DNA of 64,000 bases, taken from NCBI GenBank assembly GCA_963792445.1, contig CAWBWO010000017.1:575502-639501 (forward strand), in the 5' to 3' direction. This DNA is from Rummeliibacillus sp963792445 (GTDB lineage: Bacteria > Bacillota > Bacilli > Bacillales_A > Planococcaceae). A program made the position numbers and the translations under genes. Shown one piece after another: positions 1 through 8,919 of the stretch. Numbering within the stretch: position 1 is the stretch's first letter; every line of letters starts with the position of its first letter. Below the pieces are notes generated by a model. It made no database searches. It was not told where the DNA came from and was given only the letters and a program-made list of their open reading frames with translations.

Positions 1-1384
1 ACAACAAAAGATGAAATATTAAATATGTACCTAAATGAAATGTATTTTAGTAACGGTGTGTATGGTATCAATGGCGCTGCAACTTATTATTTCAATAAAC
101 CCATTGCAAAATTAACGAAAGCTCAAATGGCTTTTATAGCTGCCATTCCAAATAATCCATCACTTTATGATCCGTTAAGGCATTTCAAAAATACGAAGAA
201 TCGACAAGAACGGCTTATAGATAAATTAGTAGATAAAAACGTCTTATCTAAAAATGAAGCAGAGAAAATCAAAAAAGAAAAGATTGTTTTAATCTTAAAG
301 AAGAAAAAGCAATGGTATCCAGCATATAGCACTTATGTGATGAATGAGTTTCGTTCACTGATTGCAGAAAAAGAAGGATATAACAATCTATTAAATACTG
401 CAAAAACATCTTTGGAACGTAAGCAAATTAATACGAAACTTTCAAATCGTGTGAACACACTATTAAATCAAGGTTTAACAATCGAGACAGCACTATCTCC
501 TATAAAACAAGCAAATGATACAGAAAATATTGATCACATTTTGGCAAATCGCGGCAATTTACAAGCCTCAGCTGTTGTCATTGATAATACTAAGTCGTGA
601 AATCATTAGTATTTATGCAGGGAAAGGATATAAAAAGTATGATTATAATCGTTCTTTCCAAGGCTTTCGCCAACCAGGTTCGGCTTTTAAACCACTTATC
701 GATTATGCACCATATTTCGAAGAGACAAAAGCAACTCCTTATACATATGTTAGTGGAGCACCGTTTTGTAAAGGCAGCTATTGTCCTCAAAACTATGGCG
801 GTCAAATTCTAGGAAATGTCACCATTTTACAGGGATTTCGATACAGTTATAATACCGTAGCAATAAGGTTATTTGATCAAATCGGCATGAATAAGGCTTT
901 CTCTTATTTAAAACCTTTTCAGTTACAATCTTTAACAAAACAAGATCGCGTATACTCTGCAGCTATAGGAGGACTAACGCATGGAGTCACGACTGCCGAA
1001 TTAGCGGATGCCTATACAAGCTTTATCGACGGGGATTATCATCCTGTACACGCAATACGCAGCGTAAAGGATAGGTATGGTAATGTCTTGTATAAATGGT
1101 CAACAAAATCAAACCAAGTTTGGTCGCCAAATACCGTATCACAAATACGCTTTTTAATGTCTGATGTTGTACGTAATGGTACGGGTGTAGGGATTCATGT
1201 CAACTCATCTTACGTTGGTGCTAAAACAGGAACAACCAATGACTACAAAGATTTCTGGCTAGCTGGTTTAACAAATCGATATACCAGTGCTGTATGGATA
1301 GGTTTTGATCGTCCACAAAATATGCAAGGTCTTGAAAATGCTAAAATTCAACATCAAATTTTCTCAGAGGTAATGAATAACTAA
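1..1384 (+). CDS. pbpD: Class A penicillin-binding protein, PbpD-like (5' truncated by window edge, frameshifted)
   Basis: Bifunctional peptidoglycan transglycosylase/transpeptidase acting outside the membrane. The frame is already open at base 1 with the end of the glycosyltransferase domain (MYLNEMYFSNGVYG and the AQMAFIAAIPNNP segment). The transpeptidase part carries the SxxK motif (GSAFKP, about 679-696), SYN (about 850) and KTGTT (about 1222). The frame breaks near 590-600, where one extra base (an A in the ACTAAGTCG context) turns TSREIISIYAGKG into a stop; removing it restores the whole domain. In B. subtilis pbpD lies close to yufK, as here, which supports the subtype. The N-terminal membrane anchor lies outside the window. 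Family certain; PbpD assignment from synteny. Confidence 0.88.
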
Positions 1385-1430
1385 AAAAGCTATTCGGACA
1401 ATGGCGATTTATTGTTCCGAATAGCTTTTA
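1385..1430. terminator. Bidirectional intrinsic terminator
   Basis: Long inverted repeat AAAGCTATTCGG / CCGAATAGCTTT with A and T runs on either side, between the convergent pbpD and yufK. Confidence 0.85.
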
Positions 1431-1446
1431 ATAATTTTTTAAGCAT

Positions 1447-2010
1447 TTATGAGAAAGGTAAACTTGAAATAATACCGTTATAAAGTTTAAATACAACATA
1501 AATAATCAGTGTTAAGAAGACAGCCCAAATGACAATTTCAAAAAGCATAACTCCCACTGTCGCGCCAAAACTCATATAGTTACTTAATTTATATATAACA
1601 AAAACAAAATAGATAAACGTCGCAGCTAAAAGAATGGTTAATAGGATCGAAAATGGATTGAATGCCAAAAGCAGAAGCAATAGCACCAAAGAAAAAGATG
1701 ACATTACCTCCACGTGCTTCATAAACTGTTTTACCTTCTAAATCTTTTGAGAAAAAGAGCATGGCCAGTTCATGAATTGTTTCGCCTATTAATTTTAATG
1801 CTGAGAATAACATGAAATAACATAATGCAAAAACAATCAATAAAAAGATTCGCATTTGTACATCAGATAAGAAATTCTCTCATTCCCGAATAAACGCCAA
1901 TAGACTTGAATAATTCGAAGCGATTCAGTCACTGTAAATAAACCAAATGTTAGACTAAAAAGGATAATTGTAATAAAAGGCAAATATCCGTAGATGTATG
2001 GATTTTTCAT
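1447..2010 (-). CDS. yufK: DUF5366/YufK-like integral membrane protein (frameshifted)
   Basis: Predicted multi-pass membrane protein of unknown function, rebuilt from three overlapping frames: MKNPYIYGYLPFITIILF from 2010, then MRIFLLIVFALCYFMLFSALKLIGET from 1855, then the C-terminal part ending LYNGIISSLPFS. The FSALKLI...LFFSKD segment and four to five hydrophobic helices resemble B. subtilis YufK as I remember it, and the neighbouring pbpD-like gene supports that. Frames change near 1860 and 1690-1720; each piece continues the other without loss, so this reads as sequence error rather than decay. The ATG at 2010 is the only in-frame start giving full length. YIP1-type proteins are an alternative family. 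Confidence 0.55.
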
Positions 2011-2094
2011 TTCTAAACTTCCTCATTTTCCTATGTATTTACCTATTCAATAATAGCTAAAAATGATTATTCTGTTAAGCTAGTTTGAAAAGTA

Positions 2095-2136
2095 AAAAGC
2101 TTTTACCCGCATTTCTGTGGATAAAAGCTTTTATTT
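2095..2136 (-). terminator. Intrinsic terminator after the small Tyr/Pro-rich gene
   Basis: Stem AAAAGCTTTTAxCC / GGxTAAAAGCTTTT, directly behind the minus-strand stop codon at 2139. Confidence 0.75.
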
Positions 2137-2138
2137 TT

Positions 2139-2297
2139 TTACCACCAAGGTCTTTTGTAATAATATGGTGGATAGTACGGTGGATAGTATGGTGGATAAT
2201 AAGGTCTTCTATAATAGTATGGATACGGACGAAATGCTGAACCGGCTAGCCCACCTAAAAAGCCTCCAATAAATGGAGCACCAAAGAATGGAAACAT
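2139..2297 (-). CDS. Small Gly/Tyr/Pro-rich protein with PYYP repeats
   Basis: A 52-residue protein starting MFPFFGAPFIGGFLGG. It has a glycine-rich hydrophobic N-terminal half, then a Tyr/Pro/Arg tail with four-residue PYYP units in tandem, ending KRPWW. I chose the ATG at 2297 because AGGAGG stands six bases upstream; a longer frame from 2330 has no ribosome binding site and would bury it. Similar YYPP-rich peptides occur in spore-forming Bacillales and are often called coat- or surface-associated, but I do not recognise a named family. It has its own terminator and lies between yufK and pepA as a monocistron. Confidence 0.6.
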   Translation of the reverse strand: MFPFFGAPFIGGFLGGLAGSAFRPYPYYYRRPYYPPYYPPYYPPYYYKRPWW

Positions 2298-2363
2298 AGT
2301 CATCCTCCTCTCAGTTCTATCGTATGTCAATAAAAAGAGAGAAGTTAGGATGTTGCCTATTCC

Positions 2364-3876
2364 TTATTCATCTTGTTGTCCTATGCGTTCTACAAATGTA
2401 GCAAGTGTTCGAACCATCACACCCGTTCCGCCTTTTGGTCCTAAATCATATGCAGCTGTCGCATCGGATGTACCTGCAATATCTAAGTGAATCCAAGGTG
2501 TATCGCCTACAAATTCACCGATAAATCCTCCGCCAAAGATCATATGACCATCACTACCTGGAGAATTGTTTAAATCAGCCACATCACTTTTGCGAATACG
2601 TTTTTTATCATTTTCAGTTAAAGGTAGTCTGCCATACAAATTCACCTGTTTCTTCTGAAGCTTCTAGGAAAGATTCATAAAATTCCTTGTTGTTTGTAAG
2701 AGCTCCTGTTTTATCGTAACCAAGTGCTGTAATCACCCCACCTGTTAATGTGGCTAAGTCGATGATATAATTTGCCCCTTGTTGTTTTGCATAAGCAACA
2801 GCATCTGCTAGTACTAAACGACCTTCAGCATCTGTATTTAAAATTTCAACCGTTTTACCACTGAATGTTGTAATGACATCATCTGGTTTAAATGCATTCG
2901 CCAGAAATCATATTGTCTGTTGAACCAATTACGCCCATAACATTCTTGTTTGGTCGTAAGTTCACCGATGATTCGCATCGCACCTAAGAACTGCAGCTGC
3001 TCCACCCATATCACCTTTCATGCCAACAATACCTGTTTTAGATTTAAGTGAATAGCCACCTGTATCAAATGTTACACCTTTCCCAACAAAGCTTACAACG
3101 TCTTCCCATTTTTCTGTCGCTTGGTATTTTAATGTGATTAAACGTGGTTCTTCTTTTGATCCTTTATTGACCGCGAGAATGGCGCCCATGCCAAGTTCTT
3201 CTAGTTGAGCTTTGTCTAATACTTCCACTTCAAAATCATAAAGACTCGCAAGTTCAACCGCATAGTCTGCCAAATTTGTAGCTGTAAGTAAATTTCCTGG
3301 TTTGTTGATCAATGTTCGAGCCTCATTGACAGCAGTGGCATAGATTTCTCCTACTTCAAAGCCGGCTACTATTTCATCAATGTCGTTGTTTGTTATAAAA
3401 CTTACTTGTTCCAAATAAACATCTGCAATATTAGAAGTGGTTTTATAATTTTCCACAATATACGCACCCATATTGATTCCCTCAGCCGCTAGAATGACTG
3501 CATCGGTTGCTAGTATTTCTTCCGTTTCAAATGAGTCAACCCAAATGGCAAATGATGTAGTCTTTTGTTCGCGCAGTGCTTTTCCTGTTAACCCAAATGC
3601 TTCACGTAATACATCCGGTGCCAAAGTTTTGCGGTTATCTAACCCAACAAAAATAATACGCTTCACATTTGCTTTTGGTTCAAATACAGGAATCTTATTA
3701 ATCGACTTGGCATCCGTTTTTATATCTCCATCTTTTATCCATTGCTCAAATGGATGTCCAAAAAAATCTAAGAATTGATCCCATCCTAGAACATTATGTT
3801 GATTTTTTGATATTCCTACAATGAGTGCATCTGCTGATATTGACTGAAAGGATTGCGGAGCTTTATTGATTTGCAT
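2364..3876 (-). CDS. pepA: Leucyl aminopeptidase, M17 family (several frameshifts)
   Basis: Cytosolic M17 metallo-aminopeptidase (YuiE/PepA) that releases N-terminal amino acids. The metal/catalytic elements are readable: FDTGGYSLK, GMKGDMGGAAAV and NTDAEGR (complement of about 2830-2850); the C-terminal part has the SPGSDGHMIFGGGFIGEF segment. Full length, about 500 residues, needs four single-base corrections (about 2985, 2950, 2905 and 2655), all apparently extra bases. The ATG at 3876 follows an AGAGGG ribosome binding site; the upstream ATG at 3894 has none. pepA next to yuiD and yuiB is the B. subtilis yui order. As written the gene would be non-functional, but the sequence between breaks is fully conserved. 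Confidence 0.87.
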
Positions 3877-4028
3877 TTCGTACCCTCTTTTCATTTAGTA
3901 TTATCATTATAACAAACTAACGTACTATACGAAATTTTCTAAATTTGCACAGACTTAAAGGATGAACCATAATCGTCACCTATGTTATATTGAAAATATC
4001 AAGTGAAGGCTGAAAGGTGCTGATCATA

Positions 4029-4502
4029 ATGGAACTACTTCACAACACTCCTCTAATTGTCGCTTTACTCGGAATACTCGTTGCACAATTTGTGAAAATT
4101 CCTATTCACTTTATTGCAACAAGAGAAATTGATTGGGGACTTTTTACATCAACTGGTGGAATGCCTAGCTCCCATTCGGCTGCCGTCTCAGCTTTAACTA
4201 CTGCTATTGCATATGAAAATGGACTTTCCTCTCCGCTTTTTGCGGTTTCAGCAATCTTCTCTGTAGTTGTCATGTTTGATGCTAGAGGAATACGATACCA
4301 AGCAGGTCAGCAAGCAGTCGTAATTAATCAGATGCGGAAAGACTTTCAAACATTCATCATAAAGGCGAAGGCACTTCCAGATAAAACAAGTGAGGAGAAA
4401 ATTGAAGATTTAAAAACGCTTCTCGGTCACCGCCCTATCGAAGTATTTTTCGGTTGCCTAACAGGTATTATACTATCCGTCCTCATTTATACCTTTAAGT
4501 AA
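4029..4502 (+). CDS. yuiD: Divergent PAP2-family membrane protein YuiD
   Basis: Membrane protein of the divergent PAP2/acid phosphatase family. The GGMPSSHSA motif (residues about 43-51) is the signature of this group, and DARGIRYQAGQQA follows. About 157 residues with three to four hydrophobic segments, the usual length. I prefer the ATG at 4029 (MELLHNTPL) by similarity; a GTG at 4017 with GAAGG eight bases upstream is also possible. Divergent from pepA; no substrate is established for the family. Confidence 0.85.
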   Translation: MELLHNTPLIVALLGILVAQFVKIPIHFIATREIDWGLFTSTGGMPSSHSAAVSALTTAIAYENGLSSPLFAVSAIFSVVVMFDARGIRYQAGQQAVVINQMRKDFQTFIIKAKALPDKTSEEKIEDLKTLLGHRPIEVFFGCLTGIILSVLIYTFK

Positions 4503-4538
4503 AAAAGCAGTGAGCTAATATATGCTCACTGCTTTTGT
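4502..4538. terminator. Bidirectional terminator between yuiD and yuiB
   Basis: Inverted repeat AAAAGCAGTGAGC / GCTCACTGCTTTT around a TAATATAT loop, between convergent genes. Confidence 0.9.
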
Positions 4539-4865
4539 TTAAAACATTTGATAACCCATTTTACGTAAAATTTTCATGACAATCCCCGAAATAATTGCAC
4601 CGACTAATCCACTTGCAAGAATCAAAATATCAGCAGGTTGTAACGATACTAATTTATGTCCTAAAGCACTGAATGCTGTTCCAGCTTTAAAAAAGTAATC
4701 TAGGAAACTAACATCATCAACGATGAGGATCACAACAATAGGATATAGGAATGCCATAAACCATGTAGATCGAAGTAACATATTCAATAAGAATCCAATT
4801 CCAAAAAACATTACCAAGAATATTAGCATGGATAAGATTAATTGGATAATAGAAAATCCACCTGT
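4539..4865 (-). CDS. yuiB: YuiB-like membrane protein
   Basis: Protein of about 108 residues with three transmembrane helices (LILSMLIFLVMFFGIGFLL; FMAFLYPIVVILIV; DILILASGLVGAIISGIVM), matching the YuiB family seen beside yuiD in Bacillus. The likely start is the Met of MTGGFSIIQLIL, about 4868-4866; the upstream MEVSN start at 4883 is the alternative. Function unknown. Monocistronic, sharing the terminator at 4502-4538. Confidence 0.75.
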   Translation of the reverse strand, partial: TGGFSIIQLILSMLIFLVMFFGIGFLLNMLLRSTWFMAFLYPIVVILIVDDVSFLDYFFKAGTAFSALGHKLVSLQPADILILASGLVGAIISGIVMKILRKMGYQMF

Positions 4866-4950
4866 CATGTTTGAAACCTCCATTTTCTCTCACATTAGTG
4901 TAACTGATTGAGGCATCGCTTTCAACGACTAGGTATAATTTTCTATTTAT

Positions 4951-5443
4951 TTAAAAGAACAATTTATACTCGGTATAACCAAAAATATTATCACTTTCTA
5001 TTCCTTCTTTAGTTGCTGGCCTTGACTTTAATGGCAAGTCTACTAGTTCATTCAGTAACATTGAAGTGCGAAAGTCTTCTTTTAAAGCTTGTGGTGACAT
5101 CCAACATACTTCATACAATTCGTCTAGTTGGACTTTAATTTGTTGTTCTTGTGCGTTAGCTGTTAAGTAAAAGATCACCATCGTATCGCTTATATCATTG
5201 TGAATAACCCCCGTTCGAATGCCCAGTAGTCCTTGCATCGTTGCTTTGACTCCTGTTTCCTCGAGTAATTCGCGATGGATTGCCTGGTCAATTGTCTCTC
5301 CTGGTTTGACAAAGCCTGCTGGCAATGACCACATTCCCTTTAAGACCACCGTAGCGTTTCATCGCAACAAGCCATTCGCCCTTTTCATTTTCTACTAAGC
5401 CGGCTGCACCTAGCCAAACTCGTCCTCGTTCTTTCATGCCCAC
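4951..5443 (-). CDS. NUDIX hydrolase (one frameshift)
   Basis: Nudix-fold pyrophosphohydrolase. The complete Nudix box is visible: G, five residues, E, seven residues, REL-L-EE-TG (GFVKPGETIDQAIHRELLEE then TG). Two overlapping frames join near 5340: the first ends VAMKRYGGLKGN, the second begins LKGMWSLPAGF, and removing one base (GGTCTTAAAGG context) fuses them into about 163 residues. The probable start is GTG at 5443, with GGAGGG seven bases upstream; an ATG at 5437 is the alternative. Substrate cannot be told from sequence; GxW/F-LPAG proteins of this sort are often (deoxy)nucleotide or ADP-ribose hydrolases. Confidence 0.83.
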
Positions 5444-5549
5444 TCTAAATCCCTCCATGTCATGATTTAGTATGTACGTATTTTGAAATTGAAATATAGA
5501 CAGTTTAAAATTCACTTTTGTGTGGAGTCAACAAACTGTTAGGCATAGC

Positions 5550-6767
5550 TTATTTAAATATATTCAATTTTCCCTTTTTCCATACCAATTTCATGCCACC
5601 CATTAAATAGAGCGCACGATTATCAATCAGCTTTTTCATAATTGCAGCAATTTGCCCAGTCATATCCTTGCCGAATACATTGCCAATTGCGTCCTTATTT
5701 CCTAATGAACAGACAGTTCCTTTTAAATTCGGTACAAACGGTTTTGTTTCTTCCCCTTTGATCAATGCAACCAAGTTATCTGAAACTGCCCCTGCTTGTT
5801 GTATCGCAATTTGGGCTGTAGTTGGATAAGGGCGTTCTGTTTCTTTATTCATTAAGAAAGCACAGTCACCGACCATGAAAATATCTGGATAACCCGGTAC
5901 ACGTAAATCATCCTCTACTGCTACTCGAGCACGCTTAGATGGTAAATCGGATTGTTCAACGATTTGTGATCCTCGGACACCAGCAGCCCAAACAATAGTA
6001 CCTGCTTTAATGAATTCAAATTCTTGACCTTTTTTCACTTTGACGCCTTCTTTTGTTGCTTGGACAACAGGGGTGCCAACGGAAAATTCAATTCCTTTTT
6101 GGGTTAATACTTTTACTGCATATTTCACTAGTTTTGGCGAGAACATAGGCAATACTGTTGGAGCTGCTTCTATACAAATGATCCGTACTTTTTCTTTAGG
6201 AACGCTATTTTCAAGACACACCTCTGGAATCTTATTTGCTAATTCTCCTAAGAATTCGATTCCTGTAAATCCTGCTCCACCAACAATAATGGTAAGCAAA
6301 GAATCATCCTTAACCGATTCCTCTTGAGAAGCCCACTTAGCAAATTGTGTATGAATGTGATCTCTGATTTTACGTGCATCATTTACATTTTTAATACCAA
6401 AAGCATATTTGTCTAATCCTTCGATACCGAATGTTTCCCCTTCAAAACCAAGTCCTACAACTAAATAGTCGTAAGATAATTCACCTTTGTTTGTAATCAC
6501 TTTTCTATTTTGGATATCAAGTTTTTCAACGGTTTCTTCTGTAAATAGGATGTTGTCATTTAAAATATCATTGATTTCATATTGAACTTGTTCAGGTTTT
6601 AAAGTTCCAGCACATGCTTCATGTAACCAAGTGGTTTCATAGTGATATGAGTTTTTGTTTACAAGGGTAATATCAGCCTCTTCTTTTCTTAGCTTTCTTT
6701 GTAAGTGAACAGCTGTCATTAAGCCACCGTACCCTGCTCCTACTATTAAAATTTTCGGTTTACTCAC
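5550..6767 (-). CDS. ndh: Type II NADH dehydrogenase (YumB/Ndh)
   Basis: Membrane-associated, non-proton-pumping NADH:quinone oxidoreductase that feeds electrons from NADH to menaquinone. FAD-binding GxGxxG (VGAGYGG, residues 9-15), second nucleotide-binding motif VGGAGFTG (about 163-170) and the FMVGDCAF FAD motif near residue 300; 405 residues is the family's length. The C-terminus (MGGMKLVWKKGKLNIF) resembles the amphipathic membrane-binding end. Start is GTG at 6767 with AAGGTGG nine bases upstream. Its position beside yuiB and yutM matches yumB of B. subtilis. Confidence 0.92.
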   Translation of the reverse strand: MSKPKILIVGAGYGGLMTAVHLQRKLRKEEADITLVNKNSYHYETTWLHEACAGTLKPEQVQYEINDILNDNILFTEETVEKLDIQNRKVITNKGELSYDYLVVGLGFEGETFGIEGLDKYAFGIKNVNDARKIRDHIHTQFAKWASQEESVKDDSLLTIIVGGAGFTGIEFLGELANKIPEVCLENSVPKEKVRIICIEAAPTVLPMFSPKLVKYAVKVLTQKGIEFSVGTPVVQATKEGVKVKKGQEFEFIKAGTIVWAAGVRGSQIVEQSDLPSKRARVAVEDDLRVPGYPDIFMVGDCAFLMNKETERPYPTTAQIAIQQAGAVSDNLVALIKGEETKPFVPNLKGTVCSLGNKDAIGNVFGKDMTGQIAAIMKKLIDNRALYLMGGMKLVWKKGKLNIFK

Positions 6768-6837
6768 AAAATCAGACCACCTTTAACTGGGTATTATCTT
6801 ATCTTTATTATAGATGCAGTACAAATTATACTTGATA

Positions 6838-6895
6838 TTTAAAAAGCCTCCTCAAATAGTGATGTTTAAAACAGACTATCGAGGAAGCAAGATAT
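6838..6895 (-). terminator. Terminator downstream of yutM
   Basis: On the minus strand GCTTCCTC-GATAGT pairs with ACTATTTGAGGAGGC and is followed by a T-run, between yutM and ndh. Confidence 0.75.
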
Positions 6896-6920
6896 ACATA
6901 CTATTAATTTTTAAATGATT

Positions 6921-7283
6921 CTAGCATTCTTCCGGTGTACCAGCAACTTTTGCTGTTCTAAATGAAGAGCCACAGCCACATGAAGCGATTGCGTTTGGAT
7001 TTTCAATTGTGAATCCACCGCCCATTAGGGATTGTTTAAAATCAATTGTAGTTCCTCGAAGAATTGGTGCATCCTCGCTTGAAACAATAATTTTCAAGCC
7101 ATGTTCTTCAAATAGCTCATCATTTTCTTGTTTTTCACGGTCGAAGCCCATTGCATATGAAAGGCCGCTGCAGCCGCCGCCTTTTACGGCAACTCGTAAA
7201 TAAGAGCCCTCTTCATCATTGTTACGCATCATTTCTTGGATGTGAAACGCAGCAGCTTCTGTAATTTCGACTACTTGTGTCAT
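6921..7283 (-). CDS. yutM: A-type Fe-S carrier, IscA/ErpA-like (YutM)
   Basis: A-type iron-sulfur carrier that delivers Fe-S clusters to apo-enzymes. Three conserved cysteines: GGGCSGLSYAM (mid-protein) and the C-terminal CGCGSSF. 120 residues. ATG at 7283 (MTQVVEITEAA) sits six bases after GAGGTGG; the in-frame ATGs up to 7313 lack a site. Works with the SufBCD/SufU machinery encoded at 20-25 kb and with YutI at 8.2 kb; lipoyl synthase at 12.5 kb is a possible client. Followed by its own terminator. Confidence 0.92.
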   Translation of the reverse strand: MTQVVEITEAAAFHIQEMMRNNDEEGSYLRVAVKGGGCSGLSYAMGFDREKQENDELFEEHGLKIIVSSEDAPILRGTTIDFKQSLMGGGFTIENPNAIASCGCGSSFRTAKVAGTPEEC

Positions 7284-7427
7284 ACGTATCCACCTCTTTC
7301 TTATCATTATCATATCAATTTTCGGTCTTTGAGTAAAATTGAAATGCTCACAAAAAATATCAATTTCTTTTTTAGTTTAATATGATATAATTTGCCTATA
7401 TTCATCATCTGAAATGGGGCTATTGTT

Positions 7428-8117
7428 ATGGAGCTTTCTCCTTATTATGAAAAACAAGTTGAATGCATTCATTGTAAAAAGAAGTTTAAATCAATGAAAG
7501 TAAGATCTAATTTCGTCAAAGTTAAAGAAAACACAAGTGATTTTCAACCAATATACGAAAATGATGTAACTCCTTTTCTTTATAATGTGTTCGTTTGTGA
7601 ACATTGTGGCTTTTCATTTACTGAAGATTTCACCAAATATTTTGCTCCTGGTACAAAAGAAGCAATCAACGAGAAAATTACTTCCCAATGGAAAAAACAT
7701 GATTTTTCTGGAGAACGCACTATTTCTGATGCCTTTCAAGCCTATAAACTTGCACTTGTTTGTGGGAATCTAAAGAAAGAAAAGCATATTACACAAGCTG
7801 GACTTGCATTACGCATAGCATGGCTCTATCGTACATTGCAAAAGACAGAGCAAGAAATGAGATTTATGGAGATTGCTAGAGAACAATATTTAGAAGCGTA
7901 TTCAGCAGAAGATTATATTGGAACATCTATGAGTGAAATACGTGTGATTTATTTAATCGCAGAATTATCTCGTCGCATTGGTGATCGCGAACAAGCGATT
8001 CGATATTTCTCTCGAGTCATCGAAAAACAACGTTTGTTCAATGAACCTAAAATTATTGAAATGGCAAAAGACAGTTGGCAACAAATGCGGTATGAAAAGG
8101 AATCAGTAGCTAATTAA
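7428..8117 (+). CDS. DUF2225 protein with N-terminal zinc-ribbon cysteines
   Basis: 229-residue soluble protein of the DUF2225 family. Two CxxC pairs (CIHCKKKF at residues 14-21; CEHCGFSF at about 59-66) suggest a zinc ribbon, followed by an alpha-helical TPR-like C-terminal half (AWLYRTL...AREQYLEAY...ELSRRIGDREQAIRYF). Function unknown. ATG at 7428 stands after a GGGGC-rich leader. Divergent from yutM and closed by a bidirectional terminator shared with yutI. Confidence 0.8.
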   Translation: MELSPYYEKQVECIHCKKKFKSMKVRSNFVKVKENTSDFQPIYENDVTPFLYNVFVCEHCGFSFTEDFTKYFAPGTKEAINEKITSQWKKHDFSGERTISDAFQAYKLALVCGNLKKEKHITQAGLALRIAWLYRTLQKTEQEMRFMEIAREQYLEAYSAEDYIGTSMSEIRVIYLIAELSRRIGDREQAIRYFSRVIEKQRLFNEPKIIEMAKDSWQQMRYEKESVAN

Positions 8118-8147
8118 GCTTTTCATTTTAATTTCATGTAAAATAAA

Positions 8148-8197
8148 AATAGCTGTCCTCGAAATAGTTTATTGCTATTTTAAGGACAGCTTTATTA
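8148..8197. terminator. Bidirectional terminator
   Basis: AGCTGTCCTxGAAATAG / CTATTTTAAGGACAGCT with A and T tracts, between DUF2225 (+) and yutI (-). Confidence 0.9.
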
Positions 8198-8203
8198 TAT
8201 AGA

Positions 8204-8449
8204 TTAAAATACTTGTTCTACTTCTACAACGCCTGGTACTTCTTCTAATAGTGCGCGTTCGATACCAGCTTTTAAAGTGATAGTTGAACTTGGGCAGCTA
8301 CCGCATGCTCCTAGTAAGCGGAGTTTAACAACACCATCTTCTACATCTACTAATTGGCAATCTCCTCCATCACGAAGAAGGAATGGGCGTAATTTATCTA
8401 AAACTTCTTGAACTTGAGCTAGCATATCATCTTGTACATTTTCTGTCAT
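8204..8449 (-). CDS. yutI: NifU-like Fe-S scaffold/carrier (YutI)
   Basis: 81-residue protein made only of the NifU C-terminal (Nfu) domain. The cluster-binding CxxC is in GACGSCPSSTITL, preceded by LRPFLLRDGGDC. It carries or assembles Fe-S clusters after SufU/SufBCD. Start ATG at 8449 after GAAAGGAG. Divergent from yuzD, same order as B. subtilis. Confidence 0.93.
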   Translation of the reverse strand: MTENVQDDMLAQVQEVLDKLRPFLLRDGGDCQLVDVEDGVVKLRLLGACGSCPSSTITLKAGIERALLEEVPGVVEVEQVF

Positions 8450-8529
8450 TACTATCGACTCCTTTCTCTATAATCATTATAATGTCTATAAGGTAAAAAA
8501 TCCATTATAGAAATGCGAGGCTGAAAGAT

Positions 8530-8864
8530 TTGGTAAATGATACAATTACAATCGAAATTTACGGAGCCAATGTACATATGTGCAAGTTGCGTAAATGCAC
8601 CATCTTCAAAAGACACTTATGAATGGCTTCAAGCAGCAATTGATCGCAAATATTCAAAACACCAATTATACTATCACTTATATCGATATAGAACAGCCAA
8701 TTGAGAATGAAGAACATCAAAAATGGGCTCAAACGAGTGATCGATGATGAATTCTTTCTATCCACTTGTTACTGATTAATGGAGAAGTCATTGGTGAGGG
8801 CTACATTCAGTTAAAACCTGTATTCCAAGCACTAGAACGTCATGGCTTTCAAACTTTAGCATAA
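8530..8864 (+). CDS. yuzD: YuzD-like DUF1462 thioredoxin-fold protein (multiple frameshifts)
   Basis: No single open frame survives, but a stitched reading gives MVNDTITIEIYGANV, ICASCVNAPSSKDTYEWLQ, YTITYIDIEQPIENEEHQK, then DDEFFYPLV and INGEVIGEG, ending at TAA 8864. This matches the DUF1462/YuzD family (about 108 residues) with its CxxC motif (CASC). About five extra single bases would have to be removed (near 8575, 8673, 8742, 8758 and 8773). Start is probably TTG at 8530, nine bases after GAGG. Synteny with yutI and yutJ supports the call. Either a decayed gene or a badly sequenced one. Confidence 0.7.
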
Positions 8865-8883
8865 GGTGAGTTCCATATTTATT

Positions 8884-8918
8884 AAAAAAACTAGAGCATT
8901 TAAGCTCTAGTTTTTTTA
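8884..8918. terminator. Bidirectional terminator
   Basis: AAAAAAACTAGAGC-ATTTA-AGCTCTAGTTTTTTT: perfect stem with flanking A and T tracts, between convergent yuzD and yutJ. Confidence 0.95.
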
Positions 8919-8919
8919 A

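Noticed and set aside
590..812. Separate small genes on both strands inside pbpD
   Set aside because: Both are shadows of the frameshifted penicillin-binding protein and have no binding sites.
8559..8765. 68-codon minus-strand gene
   Set aside because: It is antisense to the yuzD remains, whose plus-strand reading matches a known family and synteny.
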